The notes under the pieces were generated by a model. It was not told the origin of the DNA. It ran no database searches and saw nothing but the letters and a program-made list of their open reading frames with translations. Below are positions 13,330 to 22,700 of a DNA stretch of 64,000 nucleotides, piece after piece (position 1 is the stretch's first letter; each line of letters begins with the position of its first letter). Both the position numbers and the translations under genes were made by a program. The DNA is from Micrococcaceae bacterium Sec5.1 (GTDB lineage Bacteria > Actinomycetota > Actinomycetes > Actinomycetales > Micrococcaceae): positions 4,960,001 to 5,024,000 of the forward strand of contig CP143430.1 of the NCBI GenBank assembly GCA_039636795.1. Reading direction: 5' to 3'.

Positions 13330-13640
13330 CCAGCCGACGCTACCTACCCCCGGTTACACCACAGCCAACCCCAAGTGAACAGGACGAACGGGACATGAGA
13401 GAACATCCCCCATAAACCCGGGGGAAGTGAAAGAAGATCCCCAAAAAACCGGGGGGAAGTGAGAGAGCATCGGAAGGGCGACCTGCCCGCAAGGCCGCAG
13501 CGGCAGTTTTGTGTAGGAGCGCATCGCAGCCCATCGTGGCGCGGAGGTCGCCCAGCGACCGGAACGGCACCTATGGGTTGTGTCTAAGCGACGGCAAAAC
13601 TACCGCTGCGGCCGGACTCTGCCGCGGCGCCAAAACACGA
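13330..13640. repeat. Composite 32-bp-period repeat element, copy 2 (13392-13553)
   Basis: Three copies of GAnRTGAgAGA start at 13392, 13424 and 13456, exactly 32 bases apart, with C-rich/G-rich half-palindromes (CCCCC...GGGGG) between them. They are followed by a segment bounded by GGGCGACCT (13476-13484) and AGGTCGCCC (13545-13553). The order and spacing match the element at 6708-6870. There is no gene in this stretch. Confidence 0.72.
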
Positions 13641-14696
13641 TTAGCCCTCTGCCTTGCCCCGTCGCCAGTAACCCATGAATGCAACCTGCTTCCGATCAAT
13701 TCCAACGTCCCGCACCAAGTACCGCCGCATTTCCTTGATGACGAACGCTTCCCCGGCGATCCAGGCGTAGAACGGCAGCGCACCGGCAGGCAGAGTGGGG
13801 TTCTTGGTGGCTTCGATGGCTGCGGCGTCCATGCGTTGCGGGGTCTCCCAGAGGATGTCCTGATCCACGTTGACGTCTTCGGGCTCGGGTCCGGCGGCGG
13901 TGCCAGCGCCCTTGATGCCTACCCATCCCGGCACGGGAACGGCCTTGGCCACCGCTTCCTTGAGAAGTTCGCCATGGGGACGTGAGCGTCCAATGGCCGC
14001 TCCACGTGCCAGCCAGGTGATTTCGATGTCGGCTTCGGTGGAGATGTCCTGGAAGTCGCCGGCTTCGGGTACTTCGAGGAAGGCGTGGCCGGTCATGTCG
14101 GCGGGCAGGCTTTCCAAGATTGCGCTGATGGCAGGGACGGCGGTTTCGTCGCCGGCGAGCAGGACTCTCTGGGCCAGGCCGGGGCGCCATTCGATGCCGC
14201 CGTAGGCTCCGGCTGTGGTGCACTGCGCCGCACGGTTGTTGGGGCCGATGATGGTGATGGCGTCGCCGGGCTTGGCTTCTTTCGCCCAGTTGGCTGCGGG
14301 CCCGCCGCGGCCTGCATCGTCGAAGTGCATCACAAAGTCGATGTCGATCTCGGGGTAGACGGCGTCGAGTCGCTCAGCCCTGACGGTGTAAGTGCGCATG
14401 TCACCGCGGACGGACGGGTCCATGGCCAACCATTCCTGGTACCAGCCGGCTTCTTCCATCTTGAACGGAGGCAGCGGAATGACGTTGCCGGCCACGTCGC
14501 ATGAAGGAATCATCAGCTTCACGCGCAGGTCCAAAGTGTCCCCTGCAACGCCGAAGCCGCGCAGTGAGTAGCCTCCAAACGTGATCCGGCGGAAGTTTGG
14601 GCTCAGGTCCTGCACGGCCGAGACGGTGACGTCGAAGGCGAGGGTCATCGGTTCCACGGCGGCGCTCGCTTGGGTCCGTGTTGGTTGGGCACTCAT
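13641..14696 (-). CDS. Siderophore-interacting protein (FAD-dependent ferric-siderophore reductase)
   Basis: The 351-residue protein matches the SIP family. The N-terminal barrel contains the FAD-binding region MRTYTVRAERLD, with the RTYTVR motif near residue 120. The C-terminal part has an NAD(P)-binding region (RVLLAGDETAVPAISAILESLP). It reduces imported ferric siderophores in the cytoplasm to release iron. Its ATG overlaps the stop of the ATPase gene by 4 bases, so it is the last gene of the siderophore import operon. An insertion near residues 275-300 makes it longer than the usual 260-300 residues. Confidence 0.92.
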   Translation of the reverse strand: MSAQPTRTQASAAVEPMTLAFDVTVSAVQDLSPNFRRITFGGYSLRGFGVAGDTLDLRVKLMIPSCDVAGNVIPLPPFKMEEAGWYQEWLAMDPSVRGDMRTYTVRAERLDAVYPEIDIDFVMHFDDAGRGGPAANWAKEAKPGDAITIIGPNNRAAQCTTAGAYGGIEWRPGLAQRVLLAGDETAVPAISAILESLPADMTGHAFLEVPEAGDFQDISTEADIEITWLARGAAIGRSRPHGELLKEAVAKAVPVPGWVGIKGAGTAAGPEPEDVNVDQDILWETPQRMDAAAIEATKNPTLPAGALPFYAWIAGEAFVIKEMRRYLVRDVGIDRKQVAFMGYWRRGKAEG

Positions 14697-15517
14697 GAGG
14701 CGATCTCCAGTTCGTTGGTTGAAACGGGCTGTGCATGGTGGCGTCCGATGGGGACAATGAGCGGTGTTCCCGAGATGGGGTCGGGAACCACACGGGATTC
14801 GAGGCCAAAGACGTCGAAGACCAGTTGCTCGGTGACCACGACGGGTGCGGGTCCTTCGGCCACAATGCATCCGCCCTTCATGGCGATGACGTGGTCGGCG
14901 TAGCGCGCGGCGAGGTTGAGGTCGTGGAGCACGATCGCCACGGTGGTTCCGCGGCTGCGGTTGAGGTCCGTGATCAGGTCCAGGACTTCCACTTGGTGTG
15001 CCAAGTCCAAATACGTGGTGGGCTCGTCCAGCAGCAGGACTTCGGTTTCCTGCGCGAGGGCCATGGCGATCCAGACGCGCTGGCGCTGTCCGCCGGACAG
15101 TTCGTCGACGCTCCGCTCTGCGAGTTCCAGCGTTGCGGTAGCTTGGAGGGCGCGCTGCACCGCGGCGTCGTCGGAATCGCTCCAGCTGCGGAAGAACCCC
15201 TGGTGCGGATACCGGCCCCGTCCCACGAGGTCGCGCACGGTGATGCCGTCGGGAGCCGTGGGGTGCTGCGGCAGCAAACCCAAGGTCCGGGCGAGTTCGC
15301 GGGCGGGACGGGTGTGAATGTCCTTGCCGTCGAGCGTCACGGCACCACTGGCGGGCTTGAGCAGCCGCGACAGTCCTCGAAGCAGCGTGGACTTACCGCA
15401 GGCATTTGCGCCCACGATCATGGTGACTTTGCCCTCGGGGATCTCGGTGGTGAGACCCTCAACCACCTTGCACTGCTCATATTGAAGTGTCAGGTCCTTG
15501 GCATTAAGGACGGCCAT
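14693..15517 (-). CDS. Ferric-siderophore ABC transporter, ATP-binding protein
   Basis: The 274-residue protein has the Walker A motif GANACGKST near residue 34, the ABC signature LSGGQRQRVWIAMAL, and the Walker B motif VLLLDEPTTYLD, the FecE/FepC/FhuC-type pattern. It powers the import complex with the two permeases encoded just upstream. It starts one base after the upstream permease stop and overlaps the reductase gene by 4 bases. Confidence 0.95.
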   Translation of the reverse strand: MAVLNAKDLTLQYEQCKVVEGLTTEIPEGKVTMIVGANACGKSTLLRGLSRLLKPASGAVTLDGKDIHTRPARELARTLGLLPQHPTAPDGITVRDLVGRGRYPHQGFFRSWSDSDDAAVQRALQATATLELAERSVDELSGGQRQRVWIAMALAQETEVLLLDEPTTYLDLAHQVEVLDLITDLNRSRGTTVAIVLHDLNLAARYADHVIAMKGGCIVAEGPAPVVVTEQLVFDVFGLESRVVPDPISGTPLIVPIGRHHAQPVSTNELEIAS

Positions 15518-15518
15518 G

Positions 15519-16631
15519 TCAGGCTTCCTTTCGATTCGAGGTGACCAGGAGCCACAGCAGGAAGGGTGCACCGAGGGCGCCGGTGATGACGCCGACCGGG
15601 AGAACGGTTCCGTCGAGGATGACTGGGGCGATGTTGGAGGCGAAGAAGTCAGCGGCCAGCACGATGAGCGCACCGGTAAGGGCCGACGCCGGGAGGCTGG
15701 GTTTGCGGACAATACGACGTGCAATTGGCCCGGCCAGGAAAGCGACGAACGCAACGGGACCGGCAGCGGCCGTCGCGACGGCGGCAAGCCCCACGGCGGT
15801 CAACACCAGTCCCAGCCGAGTGGCGTTGACCCTAATGCCTAGGCCGGCGGCTGCATCGTCGCCGAGTTCGAGGATGCGCAGCGGGCCGGCCAGGATGATG
15901 ACAGCCGGAACCAGGACCAGCAATGAGGCCGTGAGGATCCCGGCGCGCTCCCAAGTGGCAGAATTCAGCGAACCGTTTAGCCAGACGAGGACGTCCGCTG
16001 CGGTACGGATGTCTGCACGGGTCATGAGGAAGTTGACCACCGCGTGCAGTGCCGCGGCGATACCAACGCCAGCCAGGATGAGGCGGTTGCCGGCAGCATT
16101 GCCGCGGCTGCCTCCGCCTGCCCCGGACCCGGTGCCACGCGAAATCGCGTAGATGATGGCCGCAACACCCAGCGCCCCGCCAAGGGCTGCACCGGAAACC
16201 ACGGCTCCGGAAGCACCGAAGATCACGATGACTGTCACGGCCGCGGCACTGGCTCCGTAGCTGATACCAATGACATCCGGGCTGGCCAGCGGATTGCGCA
16301 GCATGGTCTGGAACAGTGCACCGGCCAGGCCAAAGGCCACGCCGATCAGCGTTCCGACGGTAGCGCGCGGCAGCTTGTGCTCCATCACGATGAAGCTGGC
16401 TCCTGGAATTTTCTCGCCCCCTGTCAGGTGGTTGATGACGATGGTGAAGAAATCAGGAATGGTGACGGTGTAGCTGCCCAGGAGAACGTACACGCTGAAC
16501 ATCACCACGAGGGCGAAGCCCAGAAAAAGCGTGGGGCTGAGCACGCGCCGAAGTGACATTTGATGCCCATGTTTCTGGGAATCATTGGTGTTAAGTGCCA
16601 ACTCGGCGGGGAGTTTGTGGATGGTGGTCAC
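15519..16631 (-). CDS. Ferric-siderophore ABC transporter, permease (FecCD family)
   Basis: The 370-residue protein has about nine or ten membrane helices and the FecCD/BtuC signature (LPRATVGTLIGVAFGLAGALFQTMLRNPLASPDVIGISYGA). I chose the GTG at 16631 because it overlaps the upstream stop codon as GTGA; an ATG 71 bases further in (MSLRRVL) is the alternative. It pairs with the second permease to form the channel. Confidence 0.93.
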   Translation of the reverse strand: MTTIHKLPAELALNTNDSQKHGHQMSLRRVLSPTLFLGFALVVMFSVYVLLGSYTVTIPDFFTIVINHLTGGEKIPGASFIVMEHKLPRATVGTLIGVAFGLAGALFQTMLRNPLASPDVIGISYGASAAAVTVIVIFGASGAVVSGAALGGALGVAAIIYAISRGTGSGAGGGSRGNAAGNRLILAGVGIAAALHAVVNFLMTRADIRTAADVLVWLNGSLNSATWERAGILTASLLVLVPAVIILAGPLRILELGDDAAAGLGIRVNATRLGLVLTAVGLAAVATAAAGPVAFVAFLAGPIARRIVRKPSLPASALTGALIVLAADFFASNIAPVILDGTVLPVGVITGALGAPFLLWLLVTSNRKEA

Positions 16632-17740
16632 AGCCCGGCCCCCTTTCCGCGGCGGATGAGCCAGACGAAGACCGGCGCACCCACAAGCGCGGTCATGATG
16701 CCGGCGGGAACTTCGCCCGGAAGCAGGACCACGCGGCCGATCACATCGGCGATGATCAGCAGGATGGGCGCCGAGATCATGGAGAACGGCAGGACCCAGC
16801 GGTAGTCCGGACCAGTGAGCGAGCGAACAGCGTGCGGAATCACCAGGCCGAGGAAGCCAATGGGTCCAGCCAGCGCAGTAGCGGATCCGCACAGCAAGAC
16901 GATCCCCAGGCCGATGATTCCCCGGGACAGGGCAACATTCTGGCCAAGTCCACGGGCGATGTCGTCACCCAGCGCGAGGCTGTTCAAGATGCGGCCACTG
17001 GCCAGGACGATCACGGCGCCGACGGCCAGGAAGGGAAGCGCGGGCAACAGGACAGACCAATCGCGTCCGCCAATGCTTCCCACCTGCCAGAACCGGAATC
17101 GGTCCAAAGTGTCCTGACTTGAAACCAGGATGACATTCATCAGCGAGAACAGGCCCGCGCTCAGCGCCGCACCCGCAAGGGCGAGCTTGACCGGCGTCGC
17201 GCCGTCACGGCCCCTGGATGCGATCGCGTAAACGACGACGGCGGCCGCTGCGGCGCCGATGAAGGCGAACCAAATGTAGCCGGTCAGCGAACCGACACCG
17301 AAAACATAGATGCCCACGACAACAGCCAGGGCCGCACCCGCGTTGAGTCCCAGGATGCCGGGATCAGCCAGGGGATTGCGGGCCACTCCTTGCATTGCCG
17401 CTCCGGCCAAGCCCAGGGCGGCGCCTGCCAGGAGACCCAATACTGTTCGGGGAATCCGTGCGATGACCACTGCGTGGTCGCCGCTTTCAGGATTGAAGTT
17501 GGTGATAGCTTCCCAAATGGTGGTCAGGGGAAGCCCGCGCGCGCCGATTGCCAAGGATGCTGCGCACGCAGCGGCGAGTACGACGACGGCGACCACCAGC
17601 CAGGCACTCCGCCCACCTGTCACGTTGGGACGGGTTCCCCCTGCCGCCGCATTGCTCCGGGGGTCGCTACCTCTCTGGTTACCCGGCACGGATGCGCAGC
17701 CAACCTGCCCCAGAGACGCCGTCGTCGTACTCAATTTCAT
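16628..17740 (-). CDS. Ferric-siderophore ABC transporter, permease (FecCD family)
   Basis: The 370-residue protein carries the same signature (IPRTVLGLLAGAALGLAGAAMQGVARNPLADPGILGLNAGA). The N-terminal 45 residues are polar and precede the first helix, which is longer than usual. The ATG lies 5 bases after the lipoprotein stop codon. Together with the other permease it forms the membrane part of the importer. The specific siderophore cannot be told from sequence. Confidence 0.93.
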   Translation of the reverse strand: MKLSTTTASLGQVGCASVPGNQRGSDPRSNAAAGGTRPNVTGGRSAWLVVAVVVLAAACAASLAIGARGLPLTTIWEAITNFNPESGDHAVVIARIPRTVLGLLAGAALGLAGAAMQGVARNPLADPGILGLNAGAALAVVVGIYVFGVGSLTGYIWFAFIGAAAAAVVVYAIASRGRDGATPVKLALAGAALSAGLFSLMNVILVSSQDTLDRFRFWQVGSIGGRDWSVLLPALPFLAVGAVIVLASGRILNSLALGDDIARGLGQNVALSRGIIGLGIVLLCGSATALAGPIGFLGLVIPHAVRSLTGPDYRWVLPFSMISAPILLIIADVIGRVVLLPGEVPAGIMTALVGAPVFVWLIRRGKGAGL

Positions 17741-17745
17741 TGCAG

Positions 17746-18831
17746 TTACTTGCCTGCCGCGTCGGCAGCCTTGTCCGCGGCGCTGCCCAGCTGCGGCAGG
17801 AACGTGTCCAGCGCCCACGGCAGGCTCAGCGGCGAGGATGCGGAGATGGACAGGGTAAGGGTCTGATCGGCGTCGGCAACGAGTGCGCCGGACTTGACGG
17901 CGGGTATCTGGCCCAGCAGGGGGTCGGCCTTGATGGCATCGGCTGTGGCGGCTTCCGGCACCCATGTCACGAAGACATCGGACTGGAGCTCGTTGGCTTT
18001 CTCAGCGGACCACGGGATGAAGAAGTCCTTGTTGGTCTTCGTGTTCTGCTCCACTACCGGAGCGAGCTTCATACCGATTTCAGAGAGGAAGCGCGGGCGG
18101 TTGTCGATGGCCGTGTAGACGTTCACGCCGTCGCCCTTTGCCGGTTCCAGGTTGCCGTAGATAAAGGTCTTGTCCTTGATCTGCGGGTACTTGGAAACCT
18201 TGTCCTTGACGGTGGCTTCGGTGTCCTCTATCAGCTTCTTGGCTTCGGCTTCCTTGCCGAGGGCCTTACCGATGATGGTGGTGCTCTCCTGCCACGGCGT
18301 ACCGTAGGCGAGCTCCGGGTAAGCAACCACGGGAGCGATTTCCGAAAGCTTCTTGTAATCGGCTTCCTCCAGGCCGGAGTAGGCGCCGAGGATAACGTCC
18401 GGATTCAGCTTGGCGATCTCTGTGAAGTTGATGCCGTCCGCCTCGGAGAACTGCGCGGGAGCCTTGTCCGAACCGAAGCCTGCGCCAAGCTTTTCCAGCG
18501 CGGCATCCTTCCACGGCGTGGAGCCCTTGTCGTTATTGCCCCACTCGTTCTTGGGAACGCCAACCGGGACAACGCCCAGGGCTATTGCGACGTCGTCATT
18601 GACCCAGGAAATGGTGACTACGCGCTTGGGCTGTTCCTTGATGGTGGTCTCGCCGAAAGCGTGCTTGATGGTCACGGGGAAAGCAGCGGTTTCGGCCTGC
18701 TCCGTTGCCGGAGTGGTGGTGGTGGCAGGCCCGGTGGAGCAGCCCGTGAGGGAAAGGGCGACGGCGGCCAAAGCGGCTGTGGCGGTGCCTGCGGTCTTCA
18801 GCAGGGCACGGCGTGGAAGAAGGGAAGCCAC
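17746..18831 (-). CDS. Iron-siderophore substrate-binding lipoprotein
   Basis: The 361-residue protein starts at a GTG with AGGAG upstream. It has a twin-arginine-like start (LLPRRALLKTAG), a hydrophobic stretch and a lipobox LTGCS (Cys near 31). It continues as a helical-backbone (type III) binding protein of the FepB/FhuD class, with PKRVVTISWVNDDVAIALGVVPVG early in the fold. It captures the ferric siderophore at the outer face of the membrane. It is the first gene of the operon, directly behind an iron box. Confidence 0.93.
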   Translation of the reverse strand: MASLLPRRALLKTAGTATAALAAVALSLTGCSTGPATTTTPATEQAETAAFPVTIKHAFGETTIKEQPKRVVTISWVNDDVAIALGVVPVGVPKNEWGNNDKGSTPWKDAALEKLGAGFGSDKAPAQFSEADGINFTEIAKLNPDVILGAYSGLEEADYKKLSEIAPVVAYPELAYGTPWQESTTIIGKALGKEAEAKKLIEDTEATVKDKVSKYPQIKDKTFIYGNLEPAKGDGVNVYTAIDNRPRFLSEIGMKLAPVVEQNTKTNKDFFIPWSAEKANELQSDVFVTWVPEAATADAIKADPLLGQIPAVKSGALVADADQTLTLSISASSPLSLPWALDTFLPQLGSAADKAADAAGK

Positions 18832-18858
18832 GGGACTCCTTAGGTAAGTGACGCGAAC

Positions 18859-18877
18859 CTAAGTAAGGCTAGCCTAG
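18859..18877 (-). promoter_or_regulatory. DtxR/IdeR-type iron box
   Basis: The 19-base sequence CTAAGTAAGGCTAGCCTAG closely resembles the IdeR/DtxR consensus TTAGGTTAGGCTAACCTAA. It lies 28 bases upstream of the lipoprotein start codon, where it would overlap the promoter. A looser pair of half sites (TTAGGT at 18840 and ACCTAA ending at 18862) sits beside it. Iron-loaded IdeR would repress the operon when iron is plentiful. Confidence 0.8.
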
Positions 18878-18957
18878 CCTTTCAATAATTACGAAACGTT
18901 TGCATCACGTAATCACCTCGCCAGGGCATTGCTAAGATATCGGCAGCGGACTACCGC

Positions 18958-18995
18958 TTCCAGAGAGAACGACGAGTTCCAGAGAGAACGACGAG
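18958..18995 (+). repeat. Perfect 19-bp tandem duplication
   Basis: The 19-mer TTCCAGAGAGAACGACGAG occurs twice back to back. It ends 3 bases before an ATG of a possible 31-codon reading frame, so the ribosome-binding region is part of the duplicated unit. Confidence 0.9.
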
Positions 18996-18998
18996 GAG

Positions 18999-19094
18999 AT
19001 GAGCGTGCGCACTGTTTCAGTTGCTGCAGCCATGGTTGGCGAGGTGGCCATTTTGGCCTGCTTGGCACTCCCCCGCACGTCGGCATCACTCTAG
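18999..19094 (+). CDS. Possible 31-residue hydrophobic micro-protein or leader peptide
   Basis: An ATG at 18999 follows GACGAGGAG and opens a 31-codon frame (MSVRTVSVAAAMVGEVAILA, then CLALPRTSASL, stop TAG). The middle is hydrophobic. It is 128 bases upstream of the FBP-type gene on the same strand. It might be a leader peptide, a small membrane protein or chance. I have no family to compare it with. Confidence 0.3.
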   Translation: MSVRTVSVAAAMVGEVAILACLALPRTSASL

Positions 19095-19222
19095 CTCCCA
19101 GCCCTGGCACCCCTATTTTGGGTCTCTTTGCTGTGCCTCGCTTTCACTCGTGACCGACGCCCCCTGCCAGTTAACGCGCTCCTGTTTGCGCGACGTCGAT
19201 CATCTCCGAAAGAAGCTTTGCC

Positions 19223-19726
19223 ATGCAGAAAATCACTGCCCAACAAATCCGTTCATCGTTCATCAATGCCAGCCGCTCCGAAGCTGCCAAGCTCAATCTT
19301 CCCCGCGACTTTGAAACCATCGACTGGGACAACCGTGAATTCCTCGGCTGGCGCGACGAAAAGATGCCCCAGCGCGGATATCTGGTGGTCCCGCACAGGG
19401 GCAAGCTCACCGGAATCATGCTTCGCGCTCCCGAAGGTGGCTCCGGAAAGAAGCGCGTGGTCCTTTGTGAATTGTGCCGGGACGTCTTCTCCAAAGACGA
19501 CGTCTATCTGTGGGTTGCCAAGAAGGCCGGACAGTCAGGCAAGGACGGCAACACCGTGGGGACCCTGATCTGCGCCGAGTTCGGATGCAGCGCCAATGTG
19601 CGCAAGGAACCGCCCGCCAACGAGATCAACCCGGACCCTGCCGTCGTCGTGGTTCGGCAAATCGCCGGGCTCGAAGAGCGGACGGCCCAGTTCCTGGATC
19701 GGGTGCGCGGGACCCCCACCCGCTAA
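19223..19726 (+). CDS. FBP/FusB-type treble-clef zinc-finger protein (predicted EF-G binding)
   Basis: The 167-residue protein has a four-cysteine zinc site in a treble-clef arrangement: CELC at 82-85 and CAEFGC at 117-122. The surrounding sequence (LCELCRDVFSKDDVYLWVAKKAGQSGKDGNTVGTLIC) fits the FBP C-terminal/FusB family, whose best-known members bind elongation factor G and rescue it from fusidic acid. Cellular role here is inferred only from the family. It converges on jetC with a strong terminator between them. Confidence 0.8.
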   Translation: MQKITAQQIRSSFINASRSEAAKLNLPRDFETIDWDNREFLGWRDEKMPQRGYLVVPHRGKLTGIMLRAPEGGSGKKRVVLCELCRDVFSKDDVYLWVAKKAGQSGKDGNTVGTLICAEFGCSANVRKEPPANEINPDPAVVVVRQIAGLEERTAQFLDRVRGTPTR

Positions 19727-19728
19727 AG

Positions 19729-19793
19729 ACAACGCGGGGTCACATATGGCCCATTAAGGTCTCCACCATGGGCCATAAGTGACCCCGCGTTGC
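19729..19793. terminator. Bidirectional terminator between FBP-type gene and jetC
   Basis: CAACGCGGGGTCAC and GTGACCCCGCGTTG form a perfect 14-bp outer stem, and an inner TGGCCCA/TGGGCCA stem extends it. It sits directly between two converging stop codons and marks the end of the jetABC operon. Confidence 0.85.
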
Positions 19794-19794
19794 T

Positions 19795-22700
19795 TTATCG
19801 GAGGACGATATCCACGGGGTTGGCTTCGGATCGCCATGCGCCAGGCTCGCCAGGGCCTGCAATGACGGGAGCTGTTAGCACGCCGGACCGGTTGGTCCGC
19901 TTGTCGCGGAGGATTTCCGTGACCGAGCCAAGGTGCCGGGACAGATCGATGACGTTTTCCGGTGCGGCCAGCAACAACTGGAAGCCGAATTCGTGAAGGG
20001 CCTTGATTCCAGCCCCGGCGAATTCCTCGGATGCCAGCACAAATGCTTCGTCCATCATCACGGTGCCGTAAGTGGTGAAGCCCTGCTCGGCGATCCCCAG
20101 CTGGTAGCTCAGGGCCGCGGCCATGATGAACGCCGTGAAGCGCTGGCGCTCACCACCGGACATGGAACCGGTATCGGCATGCATGAAGACCTCGGTCTTC
20201 TTCTTACCGGATTTGCCGGCCTTGGCCGACTTCGCGGCCACCTCCCTGTGCTCCTTGCACTGGATAAACAAGTGGCCGCGGACGTCCAACACTTCGGCGC
20301 GCCAGCGGCGATCCTCAGGGGTTTGGGAACCGAGACGCTTCACCAGGGTCTCCAGGGACTTGTAGCGGGCGGTGAGCTCGGCGTCGTCATCGGCCTCTGT
20401 TCCAGCAGCGGCAGACGCACTGCGGGAGGGCCGCGTGTGCTTGGCTTTCAGCGCGTTCTGGATCGCGTCCTTGAACTGCTTGGCCGTAGCCGGAAGCGTC
20501 TGCTTGATGTCCAGTTCCAGGTAGCTGCCTTCGTGGAAATTGACCTCGGACAGGATGCCGTTGAGGGGCAGGATCCGGCTGGTGATGCTCCGGCGCTCCT
20601 CGTCCAGCAGGTGCAGGAGCGTACTGAACGACTCGTGCGTGCGCTGGTTGAAGAACAGCCGGAACTCCGCCTCCTGGGCGGGCAAGCCATCGCTCACGAT
20701 CGCGTGATATCGCGATTCGAAGTCCCCGGCAGCACTAATGGACGTGCCATAGTCCGCGCTGATGGCACTGCCCCAATCGCGAACGAAAGCCTCGAAGATT
20801 CGCGTCAGACGCTCTGCCGTAGCCTGGCTGCGTGATTCGGCGGCGTGCAGCTCGTCGAGCAGCTTGTTGCGGACGCTGTTGGCCAGGTTGTCGAGTTCGT
20901 AAAGCTCGGACACCTCGCCGACGCCGGCAAAGTACGGTTCAAGCGCGGCTACGGTAGAGCCCGACGGCGGTGCTTGCTCAAGCTTCAACCTCGCGGCATC
21001 GAGCAGGCCGTCAGCTGTGACCATCTTCTGGTCGAGCGCTTTGTATTCACTCTGCAGCACGGCGGCCGCGCCTGTGGAGGACTGGTGCTTTTCGCGTACG
21101 GCCTCGATGCTGGCGCGCAACGGTTCCAGGTCCGCCTGGGCAGCCAGGGCATCAGTGAGGCGCTGTTCGATCCGGGCAAGTTCGTCCGCGGCCACGACTG
21201 CGGAAACCTGCTCCCACGGCCGCTCATCTTCAGCGACGCGGCGGAGCGCTTCCAGTTGCCGGGCCATCCCTTGGTGGGAATCCTCACGGCTTTGCGCCAA
21301 TTCGGCAGCCTTTGCGAGCTCGTTTTCCAGCTCGCCCACCCGGGCCGCCACCAGTTCAAGCTTGGACGCATTATCGAAGCCGAGGACGTAATCCTGCCGG
21401 CTCGTGAAACGGTCGTCCTTTTCCACGGTGTGCCGGTTGCGTTTGACCACACCACCCAGGCTGAGGCCCTTATCCATCGAAGCAAGCTCGTCCGGGTCCT
21501 CCACGCACGGGTACGCGAAGTCCAAGGCGATCCGCTCGCGGATCCACTCCCCGGCGTCGGCATTGGCACCCGAGGTGAGGATGCTCAACTTAGTCAAGAG
21601 GTCGCCGTCGGACACGTCCTCCACAGCCAGCGCGCCACCGGCAACGGGCTTGGACACATCCACTGCACGCAGTGCGCCACGGACCGTGTTGTCGTTCAAG
21701 TACCGCGTAACAGCAGCGAAGTGCTCTCCCGGGACCAACAGTGTGGTGGCGAGGTTGCGCAGCGCACGTTCGGCGGACGGACGCCACTGATCCTGGCCCT
21801 CGGCGAGGTCGATCAGCTCACCGCCGAACGGCATGCGCTCCTCGGGGATGCCGGTCGCGGCTGCGATCGCGGCTCGGTTCTCAATACTCGACGGCGGCAG
21901 CAAAGACTTGCGCGACCGCAACGACAGCAGCTCCTGCTCAGCCGCGGCCAGCTCGCGTTTCTTCGTCGCGTGGCCGTCGAAGGCCTCGAAACGGAGCTCC
22001 TTCAAAGCCTCCGAATCGTCCTTCAACTCCGCTGAACGCGTGGCAGCCTGCTCATGGGCCTGGTCCCAGCCCTCGGCCGACCATTCAAGGTTCAGCCCGG
22101 CATCGGCCAACGCTTTCCTGGCGGATTCCTCCACCTGTTGGCGCAACTTCAGGCTTACACGGGCGTTCTCCAGCGACTGCTCGATAGCCGAAATCGCGTT
22201 ACCACCGCGGTTGTTGTAATCCAGCTCCAGTTCACGCAGCTCCTTGGCCAAAGCATCCCGGACCGTGCGCTCGGCAGCGAGTTCCTGCGCCTTGGACTGC
22301 GCCAACTCCTTGAAACGCGCCAAGGTCTTGGCGTGGACCGTGACCGCAAGCTGCTGCTTGTACGCCTCAAATTCCTCGCCGGCCAACTCGCGGAGCCTGT
22401 TCGCATCCAACAACGCCTGCGCATAGTCCTTGTTCAGCCCCGGAACCGGCGCCAGCTGGTCGCGCTGCTGCCGGACATCCTCCAACCGCTGCCGGATGGA
22501 CATCAGGTTGCTGAATTCCTCCACCACATCATCAGCCGCAGCCAACGTAGCCGGGGCATCGAGTACCTGGTCCCGGAAGAACGTATTAACGCTGCCGCCA
22601 AGGCCCTTCCCGGCCTGGATCACACGCAGCAGGGGAAGCGCCTGGTCAGAGTTGATGCCAAGGAGCCTGCGGAACCGCTCGGCGAACGCCTTGTGAACGT

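Larger units (their letters stand above)
18832..19222. other. Divergent intergenic region, siderophore operon / FBP-type gene
   Basis: About 390 bases. The left end holds the iron box and the promoter of the siderophore operon. The middle holds the 19-bp tandem duplication and the possible 31-codon frame. The rest (19095-19222) shows nothing I can identify apart from the space for a promoter of the FBP-type gene. Confidence 0.5.

Noticed and set aside
19223..19726. FBP-type gene as a replacement JetD nuclease
   Set aside because: It is on the opposite strand, is separated by a bidirectional terminator and has a treble-clef zinc site. It shows no Toprim or topoisomerase-VI-like motifs.
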